A DNA stretch of 64,000 nt from Plutella xylostella (lineage: Eukaryota; Arthropoda; Insecta; Lepidoptera; Plutellidae): positions 6,520,001 to 6,584,000 of the forward strand of contig NC_064007.1 in NCBI RefSeq assembly GCF_932276165.1. Reading direction: 5' to 3'. This document shows positions 48,601 through 56,961 of this stretch, piece by piece. The notes beneath the pieces were generated by a model, which was not told where the DNA came from, made no database searches, and saw only the letters and a program-made list of their open reading frames with translations. Made by a program: the position numbers and the translations under genes. How positions within the stretch are numbered: position 1 is the first letter of the stretch; every line of letters begins with the position of its first letter.

Positions 48601-50051
48601 ATTAACTAGTATTTAATCAATAAAAAATATTTAAAACTAAGCAGCTGTTTCGTAGACCAACCTTTCAACCAGAAAATGGTCCGTTCCAACATTGACACCC
48701 CGATAGGCTCGAGTATCAGCAACGTTTACGCGTTATCTTTGATCCACAATCACAAAGTCTATTATACTCCTTTCATTTTGTCGTTGCCATGTATACATTT
48801 GTATCTTCTTGTGCTTGAACATAGAATTAGAAACTACAAGGTTTCTTTCTATGCAAACATTCAGAAGATACCTGCCATTCTGATTCACTCTTACGTCACC
48901 AAACTTACCCAATACACTTTCATACCCATCACGCTGTATAATATCACCGAGCATAATAAAGAAATGTTAAGAGAAGAAACTCTTTAAGGGGGGGCATTCT
49001 CAGCCGTGGGGTGCAAGGGTACCTCGCTGTTCTATTTCTATATTTCATTAAACTACTTACAGTGTTGTTGATCCAGTTGGTGTAGCTAGAAACGCGCATG
49101 AACACTTGAGGGTAGAAGGAATCGTCGCATGTCACCGAAAATGAGGTCACCCCCACCACCACCCCGTTGTACACCAGGGGACCACCGGAGTCACCCGAAC
49201 AAATGCCGGCTCCTGTGGGGTCAAACTCTTATTGTTAGCCGAGCTAGGTATGACGAGTCTGGAAAATATCGAACGTGTGTGAACACAAACTTCAGCAAAT
49301 CTCACAAATACTCGACATTTGGCTTCGTTGCGGAGTCAGTTTTTCATCAAACCTCAAACGCACTCGACAATACTCGTCAATCGTCTGCAAAAGTCGGTCC
49401 AGCCTATCGACGAGTCGGATATACGAGCTTACCTCCAACACCAAGCAGCCCCGCGCAGAGCATGTTGTTGTATGAGAAGATCGAATAACGCGCGGCGCAG
49501 GTGTCTCGGTCCACCTTGCGCAGCCCCACGTGCCGCAGGCCGAGGGGGGTTGAGTTGATGCAGTTCTCCTACGGAATATTACAGTTGTGGTATAGGAAGC
49601 CGACATAGAAATGATTCAAGGGCTCATTGCGGCATCATGCCAAACATGGGGTAGGTATATATCCGTTTATTATCAAATAAGAAATTAGGTCATTACTTAC
49701 CTACATATAAATGCCGATAAAATCCACAAGGTGAAGTGTTTGATACTCACATCAGTCCGTCCCCACCCAACAGCTACCACAGACGCGTTGTCCGGGACCA
49801 CATACCCCCCCGGGGGGATGGCGGCTGGCTGCACCGAGCTGCTCCGGTAGTTGCTCATATTGGTCGGCAGCACCAACACTGCCACGTCGTTGTCGTAACT
49901 GATCATATATTTGTAGTCCTCGTGGACCACGGTCTTGGACGTCACATGCTCTGAGCCTCCGCGGTCATTGTAGGAGGATCCGACGCGAATGACAACTTCA
50001 GATGCCCTCAAGATGGTAGTGCCAGTAACAGCTGTAGTGTCATTGATTTTT
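33512..50051 (-). CDS. Chymotrypsin-like serine protease, gene 2 (last four exons only)
   Basis: Exons 50051-49751, 49568-49433, 49212-49061 and 33649-33512 join in frame (243 codons with the split first codon) and match exons 4-7 of gene 1. They carry the catalytic Asp (DNDVAVLVL), Ser (AGICSGDSGGP) and hydrophobic tail (LMLLVFATSIGIMY). Position 189 is Gly, as in gene 1. No signal, IVGG or His exon is found between 50052 and 53451, where the palindromic array and LINE fragments lie, so the gene is probably a 5'-deleted pseudogene despite its open exons. The final intron is about 15.4 kb because of the RTE nest at 34351-48955. Confidence 0.7.
33822..34285 (+). pseudogene. LINE C-terminal fragment with zinc-finger end
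   Basis: A plus-strand frame (33822-34235) encodes FLGHVHRMETSRLPRSVMLG, GLGRPILRFKDCVKRDM and a terminal C-x2-C-type finger (CRSCGRPCRSRIGLYSHEKS). This is the usual C-terminus of one LINE group. It ends in a GATGATGATGAT tail and sits in the last intron of protease gene 2. The rest of the element is missing. Confidence 0.75.
34369..35120 (-). pseudogene. RTE C-terminal region
   Basis: Encodes MKVNVNKTNVMVF, FVYLGSLFTRDGKCEGDIER, GGVLVPTLMYGSESWVW, MLRWFGHIEKMDERRL and GRGRPRRKYVDQIGD, typical of RTE-clade reverse transcriptases. It continues the frame of the piece at 36896-37486 once LINE-A is removed. Confidence 0.85.
35121..36890 (-). mobile_element. LINE-A, 5'-truncated, inserted in the RTE
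   Basis: Ends in TTTGAA repeats (35121-35142 in reverse). AAAGG-like sequence at both borders suggests a short duplication. Excision rejoins RTE residues HESFKR with KGMKVNVNK. Same family as 1129-2211 and 52555-52982. Confidence 0.75.
35397..36890 (-). pseudogene. LINE-A reverse transcriptase, truncated but open
   Basis: About 497 codons without a stop: KPVIVKPIFKKEDSHSMKYY, RPIAKISIFSKVF, IYMDMTKAFDFVDHKIL (catalytic Asp), SGVPQGSVLGPLLFLIYIND, MVLFADDSTV (catalytic Asp pair) and a C-terminus ending CYYSINDYLNDEL. The endonuclease and the first reverse transcriptase motifs are lost by 5' truncation. An ATG at 36905 lies in RTE sequence and is not a true start. Confidence 0.8.
36896..37486 (-). 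pseudogene. RTE reverse transcriptase palm
   Basis: CNSYRGISLLSIVGKLYAKI, GGFRKGMGCTDQVFSLR, AYDRVRRNDLWETL, GVRQGCVASPWLFNLFMDS and FLYADDQVILAS are RTE motifs. A frameshift with a small loss near 37250 removes the usual FIDLEKA lead-in to the first catalytic Asp. Confidence 0.82.
38240..39170 (-). pseudogene. Two decayed RTE-like C-terminal relics
   Basis: The minus strand read in changing frames gives KLKWQWAGYI (about 38440) and, in a second relic, WAAHVCRMQLDR and GRPRRR blocks (about 38850-38950). Both are typical of RTE-like C-termini. Many stops and frameshifts are present. Confidence 0.55.
39171..39940. other. Unassigned DNA inside the 3.2-kb insertion
   Basis: Contains two partly related segments around 39300-39380 and 39530-39610 in opposite orientation (GCTGAGGAAAATTATTATCC and CAGCTGTTTGACAATCACC types), suggesting an inverted repeat. 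No protein family seen. Confidence 0.4.
40722..41643 (-). pseudogene. RTE linker and start of the reverse transcriptase
   Basis: Encodes RELTWWDDECKKVVNEKK, NIKLFWKLVRKARG, LKRWKEYFESLFE and GESAVYDRVSLEMLRAGGG, the RTE stretch between endonuclease and palm. The usual form of the last block is GKAAGxDGV; here it reads GESAVYDRV. Confidence 0.82.
43179..43320 (-). mobile_element. 142-bp insertion in LINE-B ORF2
   Basis: ACTG at 43175-43178 and 43317-43320 flanks it. Removing it restores PVVAAVLSKIFEKI. Its minus strand resembles the last residues of an RTE-like reverse transcriptase (WRTLVETLCTSG on the complementary reading), so it may be the extreme 3' end of such an element. Confidence 0.65.
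44753..44875 (+). mobile_element. 123-bp insertion in LINE-B endonuclease
   Basis: A perfect 11-bp duplication AAAATTCATGT (44742-44752 and 44876-44886) flanks it, and a GAA-repeat end lies at right. Removing it restores the endonuclease frame (NDDMNFNVKNY). Probably a very short retroposed LINE or SINE 3' end. Confidence 0.7.
45004..47680 (-). pseudogene. LINE-B ORF1: coiled-coil plus SGNH-like protein, interrupted
   Basis: The start at 47680 (MMSRSKAHTRDLEL) leads into a long coiled coil of about 120 residues, a basic region (GANKRKKYCKINRSIKR) and a second helix. A frameshift near 46800 leads to a repeat of the pattern CNDEPA. It continues in another frame with YETIVFSDKLGSKMGHML, which resembles the entry to the SGNH-hydrolase-like domain found in CR1-type ORF1 proteins, and ends at 45004 after LINE-C is skipped (45399-45004). 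The esterase-like assignment is tentative. Confidence 0.6.
45412..46345 (-). mobile_element. LINE-C 3' fragment inside LINE-B ORF1
   Basis: Encodes a reverse transcriptase C-terminus (DIDDKLRWKAHVDMTTSRVR, SLINYCISVWGGCCKTFI, LERAQRSVLKVMTSKPFRYP) and ends at 45412-45445 in TTTTCAT repeats. The 5' border near 46345 is approximate. A level-three insertion. Confidence 0.75.
47755..48661 (-). other. LINE-B 5' leader
   Basis: AT-rich, without a reading frame, between the ORF1 start and the duplication at 48662. Likely the 5' untranslated region and internal promoter. Confidence 0.5.
48669..48955 (-). pseudogene. RTE endonuclease fragment
   Basis: Encodes VLGKFGDVRVNQNGRYLLN, VCIERNLVVSNSMFKHK and RSIIDFVIVDQR, the RTE endonuclease segment around the GDFN/GDVRV region. 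It begins at the 5' truncation point next to the target duplication. Confidence 0.8.
49061..49212 (-). CDS. Protease gene 2, Ser exon
   Basis: Acceptor CCCACAG, donor GTAAGT. Encodes AGICSGDSGGPLVYNG and RVSSYTNWINNT. Confidence 0.8.
49433..49568 (-). CDS. Protease gene 2, exon 5 equivalent
   Basis: Acceptor CCGTAG, donor GTAAGC. Encodes ENCINSTPLGLRHVGLRKVD, then RDTCAARYSIF and LCAGLLGVGG. Confidence 0.8.
49751..50051 (-). CDS. Protease gene 2, Asp exon
   Basis: Acceptor CTTTCCAG, donor GTGAGT. Three codons longer than in gene 1, around HEDYKYMISYDNDVAV. Confidence 0.8.
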
Positions 50052-50289
50052 CTGGAAAGATTTTATAGGTATGGTGTACCTAGATCATTCACTGTATGAC
50101 TTGATACTGCAGTGGCAAAGGGTTCACACCTGTAACACAATTCACATCGGCTTCTCTTTTGGATTGACTAATTTGATATTTTTGTACTATTTTATATAAA
50201 AGTTTTGAAATTGTAATATTTTTAATGGTGCAAAATAAAGAATATTCTATTCAATTTTATAGATATTATAGTGGCTATCGCGGCTCCGC

Positions 50290-51010
50290 CCGCTGGCGTC
50301 TTCGTCGCCAATTTTAGAATCTACTTACTTACTTACTTATTCCCTTCCCAATCTCCGCTGGGGATCAAAGGGCCGAAGTGAAGCGCCGTCATTCTTTACG
50401 ATCTTGGGCCAGCTCAGAGACATCCGCCCAAGACATCCCCGCCTGGCCCATTTCCTTTTTCACAAAGCGCTGCCATGTCTCTCGCGGTCTGCCGAGTCTT
50501 CGTTTACCGCCCTCGGGGTGCCATGTCAGCGCTTCCTTTGGGACGTCTTCGGTACGCCTGAGAACGTGTCCTATCCATCTCCATTTGCGTTCTTTTACGG
50601 TTTCTGCTACAGGTTTTTGATGTGTTCTGCGCCAAAGTTCCTCGTTGGAGACAAAGTCAAACCAACGGATCCCTAGGATATTGCGTAAGCATCTGTTTAC
50701 GAAAACCTGTAGCTTGTTCGTTGTTTGAACCGTTTTCTTCCAAGTTTCGCAACCGTAGAGGAGAACGGTCTTTACGCACGCCTTGAACAGGCGGATCTTG
50801 GTTTGGAGACGGAATGCGGAAGACCTCCACACTGGGCTTAACATGGCAAAAGCTCCACGGGCTTTGTTGATGCGGTTGCCGATATCTTCGTCAGTTCCAC
50901 CATTTGGTGTGATTTTGCTTCCCAGGTAGGTGAAGGTGTCAACATCTTCAATTGATTGGCCGTTGATTTTAAATGGAGTACGGACTGACTTACTCTGGGT
51001 GCCTCACTTT
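50290..51010 (-). pseudogene. RTE-like C-terminal fragment
   Basis: Encodes IRLFKACVKTVLLYGCETW, VFVNRCLRNILGIRWFDF, RKWRWIGHVLRRTEDVPKEA and RLGRPRETWQRFVKKEMGQA, open for 151 codons (50844-50389) with further sequence upstream (FTYLGSKI-like, about 50930). It lies in what was intron 3 of protease gene 2. Confidence 0.8.
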
Positions 51011-51060
51011 TTAGTTCGCGAGATTCCTTCCGTCTTTTTTTCTACTTCTATGCCTACCTC

Positions 51061-51115
51061 CTAATCCCTTGTGCTTGGAATCTAGAAGTTAATCTAAAAA
51101 TGGCTAACGATGGCC
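51061..51115 (-). repeat. Intron 3 remnant of protease gene 2
   Basis: CTAATCCCTTGTGCTTGGAA and GAAGTTAATCTAAAAATGGC match 55170-55210 and 30800-30840. Homology stops abruptly near 51115, just before the palindromic element. Confidence 0.7.
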
Positions 51116-51150
51116 GTTTCTGGTATCTTCGGAAATGACAATGGGCAGAT

Positions 51151-52550
51151 TGGGACCACCCTCCAATAGCATTAAGACTAACATCGTTGGATAGGTCTTG
51201 TCAATAGGAATAACTTTTGCTATGACAGCTTTGTTGTCACAGTTGTCCGTTCAGAGATATTTGACTTATAAGTTCCGATACTCGTCAGTTCATCTTACTG
51301 CTATTGGAGGCTGGACCACCCTCCAATAGCAGTAAGACTAATGTCGTTGGATAGGTCTTGTCAATAGGAATAACTTTTGCTTTGACAGCTTTGTTGTCAC
51401 AGTTGTCCGTTCAGAGATATTTGACTTATAAGTTCCGATACTCGTCAGTTCATCTTACTGCTATTGGAGGCTGGACCACCCTCCAATAGCATTAAGACTA
51501 ACATCGTTGGATAAGTCTTGTCAATAGGAATAACTTTTGCTGTGACAGCTTTTTTGTCACAGTTGTCCGTTCAGAGATATTTGACTTATAAGTTCCGATA
51601 GTCGTCAATTCATCTTACTGCTATTGGAGGATGGACCACCCTCCAATAGCAGTAAGACTAACGTCGTTGGATAGGTCTTGTCAATAGGAATAACTTTTGC
51701 TTTGACAGCTTTGTTGTCACAGTTGTCCGTTCAGAGATTTATGACATCCGATAGGATAAAATGTAGTTTTAAAATTAATGGTGGAGGAGTGTTGTGTTTG
51801 TGGTCATCGTATATGGTGACCTCTTTGTGAAGTGACAGTTCACCTGTCACGCTTATTAAGAGAATGGCAGCTAACAAGCAATTGTATTATTAATTACCGC
51901 CAACCCGCAATGTATTTTTGCAGTAAGATGAACTGACGACTATCGGAACTTATAAGTCAAATATCTCTGAACGGACAACTGTGACAACAAAACTGTCAAA
52001 GCAAAAGTTTTTCCTTTTAACAAGACCTATCCAACGACATTAGTCTTACTGCTATTGGAGGGTGGTCCAGCCTCCAATAGCAGTAAGATGAACTGACGAG
52101 TATCGGAACTTATAAGTCAAATATCTCTGAACGGACAACTGTGACTACAAAACTGTCAAAGCAAAAGTTTTTCCTTTTAACAAGACCTATCCAACGACAT
52201 TAGTCTTACTGCTATTGGAGGGTGGTCCAGCCTCCAATAGCAGTAAGATGAACTGACGAGTATCGGAACTTATAAGTCAAATATCTCTGAACGGACAACT
52301 GTGACCACAAAGCTGTCAAAGCAAAAGTTATTCCTATTGACAAGACCTATCCAACGACGTTAGTCCTACTGCTATTGGAGGGTGGTCCATCCTCCAATAG
52401 CAGTAAGATGAACTGACGAGTATCGGAACTTATAAGTCATATATCTCTGAACGGACAACTGTGACAACAAAGCTGTCAAAGCAAAAGTTATTCTTATTGA
52501 CAAGACCTATCCAACGATGTTAGTCTTATTGCTATTGGAGGGTGGTCCCA
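51151..52550. mobile_element. 1.4-kb palindromic foldback element: 4 x 160-bp repeats facing 4 inverted copies
   Basis: GGACCACC starts at 51153, 51313, 51473 and 51633 (period exactly 160). Its complement GGTGGTCC starts at 52061, 52221, 52381 and 52541 (period 160). The ends TGGGACCACC and GGTGGTCCCA are inverted repeats. Each junction between monomers is itself a 17-bp hairpin around a 9-base loop (for example 51294-51310 and 51320-51336). A unique centre of about 180 bp (51740-51920) separates the halves. No target duplication is clear. Confidence 0.85.
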
Positions 52551-52554
52551 GCTC

Positions 52555-52985
52555 CCATATATTTTTGCCCATCCTCTTTTATTTGTAAACTACGATCTTA
52601 ACCAAGAGTATTGTGTGTATGGGCCCTAAGCTGTACAACAAACTGCCTTACAATATAAGATGTCTTGACATTATTAAATTTAAAAATGAACTGAATTGTA
52701 TTCTCCAAAAAAAATGTTATTATACAATTAATGACTACCTAAATGACATTTTATAATTTATTATATAACTAAATGAATGACTATTATTGTATGACTATTT
52801 AATTATTATATTGCTATTATTGTGTTATCTCAGTTTGAACTTAATTTATATAAATTTGCATGAATTCTATAGTGTAGGTAATCCAAAAAGTTGTACGTAC
52901 TAATAATTTTGTAACACCATTTTATTTACCCATGTTTACAATAAATGAATTTTTATCTTTATCTTTATCTTATCTTATTCTGAGT
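52555..52985 (+). pseudogene. LINE-A family 3' end fragment
   Basis: Encodes LTKSIVCMGPKLYNKLPYNI and CYYTINDYLNDIL with a stop at 52754-52756, matching the C-terminus of LINE-A, and ends in a TTTATC-repeat tail at about 52950-52982. It abuts the palindromic element. Confidence 0.75.
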
Positions 52986-53451
52986 TTAATACTTCAACCT
53001 CTTTGCTGTCTGTGTGCAATATTTGACGTTCGGTACAGTATGTTGTCACGACATCTATCGGCTTGAACCAAAACTTAACTGACAGCTGTCAAGGAAAACG
53101 GCTCATTCAATTCTAGGGCACAACTAATATTAATAACCTACTACTTATCTAAAACGTTATGCATATTTCTACTTTACACGCTTTTAATATAATTTTCAAT
53201 AAGAAGGTACAAATCATACAAAATAAACCACAGGATGCCCAAGGAAATATATAAAAAATCAAAAGTTGTTAAAAATACATTTAATTTCAATCCTATAAGT
53301 AAAATAAAATAAGAAAATGCAAATGTAAAATAAGGTAGGTCCATACCTAACACCAATCTTTCAATATAAATTTATTCAAACATATGTTTAATCAGTTGAA
53401 ATTTTGAGAATCGTCAAACATCATCGATGCGTTCTTAATAAAAAATATATA
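52986..53451. other. 3' flank of protease gene 3
   Basis: Shares AAGTTGTTAAAAATACATTT with the gene 2 flank. No other feature seen. Confidence 0.5.
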
Positions 53452-53565
53452 TCAGTTTTTGGAATATATTATCCATATTGAGGCGAGTAGCATCAGACCG
53501 AAGTTGACGTGGGCCGCCGCGGCGGAGTTGGGGCTGCGCGAGCGCTTTACCTGGTTTTGGCGTAC
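53452..53565 (-). CDS. Protease gene 3, final exon
   Basis: Acceptor TTTCCAG. Encodes VRQNQVKRSRSPNSAAAAHV, then the hydrophobic tail and TGA. The small-residue run SAAAA before the tail is a plausible GPI attachment region. Confidence 0.8.
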   Translation of the reverse strand, partial: VRQNQVKRSRSPNSAAAAHVNFGLMLLASIWIIYSKN

Positions 53566-54710
53566 CTGGAAAGTTTAAAATTATAATAACATAGCCCGTG
53601 AGCCTCAAAACTCACCTTTAAAAATTTATTATTTATATGTAAATCCAGGGCATTGATAACAACAATATTTTCTTTGTCGTCTAATAGAGAAGAAACTCTT
53701 AAAGGGGCACCGGCTGTATCTTTCGATATTTAATTATATTACTCACAATGTTATTGATCCAGGCGCTGTAGCTAGCGACGCGCATGAATACTTGAGGGTA
53801 GAAGGAATCGCCACATGGCCTGTCAAGACGTAAAAACGAGGCCACCCCCACCACCACCCCGTTGTACACCAGGGGACCACCGGAGTCACCATAACAAACA
53901 CCGGCTCCTGTAAGGGACAAACTCTTATTGTTAGCCGAGCTATCACGTCTTGACGAGTCTGGAAATTACCCAACATGTGTAAACACAAACTTTCTCTTTC
54001 AAAAACACTCTTGAATCCACTTCGTAGCGGGTCGGTTTTTCATGAAACCTCAAATGCACTCGATAAAACTCGTCAATCGTCTGCATAAGTCGGTCCAGCA
54101 CGTCAACTCGAGTCGGATATACGAACTTACCTCCAACATCAAGCAGCGCCGCGCAGAGCACGGAGTCTGGGCCCTGAACCCCCCACCGCGCGCTGCAGGT
54201 GTCTCGGTCCACGTTGCGCAGCCCCACGTGCCGGAGACCGAGTGGCAACGACTTACTGCAGTTCGCCTATAGAGTGTTTAATTGGAAATAGTAAGCCGAA
54301 AGGATTGATTAATCTATCTATCATTCTAAACCCATGTGATGGGATATTACATATTTATTTATCGATTGAGAAATTTGATCATTTTTGATAATATGAAATC
54401 TGTCAGAAGTGAACTCACAACAGTCCGTCCCCACCCAACAGCTACCACAGACGCGTTGTCCGGGACCACATACCCCCCCGGGGGGATGACGGCTGGCTGC
54501 ACCGAGCTGCTCCGGTAGTTGCTTATACTGTCCGACAGCACCAACACTGCCACGTCGTTAAGAGGGACGTTATAGCTCTCGTGAACCACGATCTTGGACG
54601 TCACGTGTACTGAGCCTCCGCGGTCATTGTAGGTGGATCCGACGCGAATGACAACTTGAGATGCCTTCAACATAGTAGTGCCAGTAACAGCTGTAGTGTC
54701 ATTGATTTTT
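53452..54710 (-). CDS. Chymotrypsin-like serine protease, gene 3 (last four exons)
   Basis: Exons 54710-54419, 54266-54131, 53907-53747 and 53565-53452 join in frame (235 codons with the split first codon). They encode VVIRVGSTYNDRGGSVHVTS, LNDVAVLVLSD (catalytic Asp), AVGWGRT, RDTCSARWGVQG, AGVCYGDSGGPLVYNG (catalytic Ser, Gly at position 189), RVASYSAWINNI and a tail NFGLMLLASIWIIYSKN with the stop right after a hydrophobic stretch, as in GPI-anchored or membrane-attached proteases. Relative to genes 1 and 2 it has three extra residues (FLRLDRPCGDS) near the substrate pocket. The signal, IVGG and His exons are not found to 64000; they may lie beyond the window or be lost. Confidence 0.78.
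53747..53907 (-). CDS. Protease gene 3, Ser exon
   Basis: Acceptor CTTACAG, donor GTGAGT; 161 nt, nine longer than in genes 1 and 2. Confidence 0.82.
54131..54266 (-). CDS. Protease gene 3, exon 5 equivalent
   Basis: Acceptor CTATAG, donor GTAAGT. Encodes ANCSKSLPLGLRHVGLRNVD and VLCAALLDVGG. Confidence 0.82.
54419..54710 (-). CDS. Protease gene 3, Asp exon
   Basis: Acceptor CTTTCCAG, donor GTGAGT; same 292-nt length as in gene 1. The frame also stays open upstream to 54799 in this copy only. Confidence 0.82.
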
Positions 54711-54844
54711 CTGGAAAGATTTTTTAGGTATGGTGTACCTAGATCATCCACTGTATGACTTGATACTGCAGTGGCAAAGGGCCTACCTATAAATAACACA
54801 ATTCAGATTGCTTCTCTTTTGGATTGACTAATTTGATATTTTAT

Positions 54845-55390
54845 ATTATAGTAAATATATGCGCTACACGGTGCCTTAGGCCGTTTGTCCACCACAGCCG
54901 TCACCATCCGTGACGCTCCGTCAGCGAGAACGACGTGAAGGATGACGGCGCTCGGACACTTCATGGCCATGTTAAATGATATCACAAAATTGGCGACGTC
55001 ATCACCTCCCGGTAACGGCGGTGGTGGAGGAACAGCTTCAGAGCCGGGACAACTTCCTTTAGACCGCGTCCACGACGCCAGCGAGCGGAGAATTACGTAC
55101 AGTAAGTAAGCCTCCACCATAAAGGAAATAATCCTAGTTATAATAGTTATAGCCGCTATTGCGGCTAATCCCTTGTGCTTGGAATCTAGAAGTTAATCTA
55201 AAAATCGCTAACGATGGCCGTTCTAAAAATTGGAATTAGCATGACGAGGGGGTGGCCTTGGCAGTTTTTGGAATAAACGCTTTCAAACGGAAGTTACGAT
55301 TTTTTATCCACTGGCGGTGCTTGTTCTGCGTATTATAGCGCCTTAAAGGCGCAGCGAAGCTCTTGGAGGTACCTAGTGTAAACAAAATGG
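54845..55390 (-). repeat. Intron 3 block of protease gene 3
   Basis: Aligns with 30449-30995. Uninterrupted here, so it serves as the empty-site reference for the 10.9-kb insertion in gene 1. Confidence 0.7.
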
Positions 55391-56694
55391 ATTTTATGAT
55401 CTGAATTGTATTAAGGGTCGGCAATAGGGAATCGAGGGTTGGCATTGTCATAGAATTATGTAGTAAATGATGCTCTACAGCCTTGAAAAATCACACAGGT
55501 AGCCGAAGAGTCTAGCTAGGTGCTGAATGATTCGAATTCAAGTAAATGATTATGGATAACTGTAAATAAAATTCAGAATATGACGAAAAACCAGAAAATC
55601 ACACTCCCGTATTGTAACAACTGTGTCGTAATTATTAAGAATTTTCATATGATTTTTATCATATTATAAAGTTAAAGGCTTGGACTAGGCGCTAAATACC
55701 TTGTTTTTTAATAAACACAAACTTATTTTGTGTAAATTAATCCCAAACTTGAGCAATTTTTTTCCCTCAAATCTTCATACAAATATCTATGGCTTTCTGT
55801 GTTATAAAATCATAAACACAAGTGACGTTTGACTCAGTTGGCCGCTGGCCTCCAAAGAAGGGTCACGTCGGTTTAGGCAGCACTGACAGCTCGCGATCTT
55901 ATCGTGTACAGATACAAAATCACTGCACATTGGTTGTCATTGCACTTTTTCAACTTTTATGACACCAACATAATTTGATTTGAAATTGAGGAAGCATAAT
56001 TCCTCCAGTATATTCAATACATTAAATTAAATTAGATAGTGTGCAATATTCTCGTGACATTACAGTCTCGTAAAGGTCTGATGAGGAGCAGGAATATAGC
56101 GAATGGATCTAAGTGATGACAATACGCACGAACATTAGGTTAGGGATCAAAAATACAGTCTCTTGGTGCTGGTTGAGGTATGGTCTCGTGAGGATCTGAT
56201 GAGGGCAGTAACACGGTGGTGGCTCAATTTTATTTCAAAGATGTTAATAGCTAAAAGCATCGAGTTTAGGCTATTAAGTATGTTTTTCAGAGAGAGAGAA
56301 AGAGATTTTATTTTTCCTCTGGATGTGTTAGGTTTACTGGGTTTACTAAGTTCATTCTGTTAATGGCATCAAGTTGTTATGTGTTCATAAGTAATAATTA
56401 TTTATTAACAAAATGCTGCTGATTCTCCACGAAAATGTAAAAATAAAAATAAAATAAATAAAAATAAATTCGTAACGTAAAATTGTCAATGACGGAATTT
56501 CTTCTATAGACAGTAGCCACAAAAAAAACAAACGATAGATGGCGTGATTTGAAGATAAAGATACATTTATTCGACACATAGACAGCAACAACAAAAAAAT
56601 ACAGATTTAAAGAAAAGAAACACATACTTATACAAAACAACAAAGAAAAAAAAGGATACACATCAAAATAACTGGAAAAAATATAAGCCCCAAT
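55391..56694. other. AT-rich DNA, no gene seen
   Basis: Short low-complexity frames only. No His or IVGG exon of gene 3 was found by reading the minus strand. Confidence 0.55.
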
Positions 56695-56961
56695 TTACTT
56701 GTGTGGGACAGGGAGTACCATAATATATTTTTTGGGGTACTCCCCATCTATGCGAAATATCAGCTTGATATCTTTACCCGTTTCTGAGAAAAAGGGCGGT
56801 GACAGACAGTCAGTCAGACAGACGGACAACAAAGAGATCCTATAACGGTTGCTTTTTTTCTTTTGACGTTCGAAACCCTAAAATTAAGTAAAAATATTAT
56901 GCTGCTACCGAAAAATGTACTTACAGGTATTGAAAAAGCGGTATACTCGTATAGTACTAAA
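56695..56961. repeat. Dispersed-repeat fragment
   Basis: GGGGTACTCCCCATCTATGC, the GACAGACAGTCAGTCAGACAG run and TTTTGACGTTCGAAACCCTA have the look of a common lepidopteran repeat related in style to 16117-16697. Confidence 0.45.

Larger units (their letters stand above)
41651..48661 (-). mobile_element. LINE-B, near full-length, inserted in the RTE
   Basis: A 7-bp duplication CTTTCAA (41644-41650 and 48662-48668) flanks a minus-strand LINE of about 5.9 kb net. It ends in TTTGAA repeats at 41651 and has about 0.9 kb of 5' leader (47755-48661). ORF1 and ORF2 are recognisable, but three later insertions (43179-43320, 44753-44875, 45412-46345) and frameshifts inactivate it. Confidence 0.78.
34351..48955 (-). 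mobile_element. RTE-type LINE holding a 14.6-kb transposon nest
   Basis: A 12-bp duplication ATAAAGAAATGT (34339-34350 and 48956-48967) brackets the nest. Gene 1 has the unfilled sequence CATAAATAAATGTTAAGAG at about 18303. The outer element is a minus-strand, 5'-truncated RTE-like LINE of about 2.6 kb in four pieces: 48955-48669 (endonuclease), 41643-40722, 37486-36896 and 35120-34351. LINE-B, a 3.2-kb insertion and LINE-A separate the pieces. Confidence 0.8.

Noticed and set aside
49129..49558. Plus-strand frames over protease gene 2 exons
   Set aside because: Antisense shadows of the GC-rich exons.
54711..54799. Extended 5' end of the Asp exon (reading back to 54799)
   Set aside because: The same stretch has a stop in gene 2 and a 23-base length change plus stop in gene 1, while the CTTTCCAG acceptor at 54711 gives matching phase in all three.
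54803..55120. First exon of protease gene 3 (105 codons, minus strand)
   Set aside because: The duplicated copy in gene 1 has an in-frame stop, there is no signal peptide or IVGG motif, and it lies where gene 1 has intron between the His and Asp exons.
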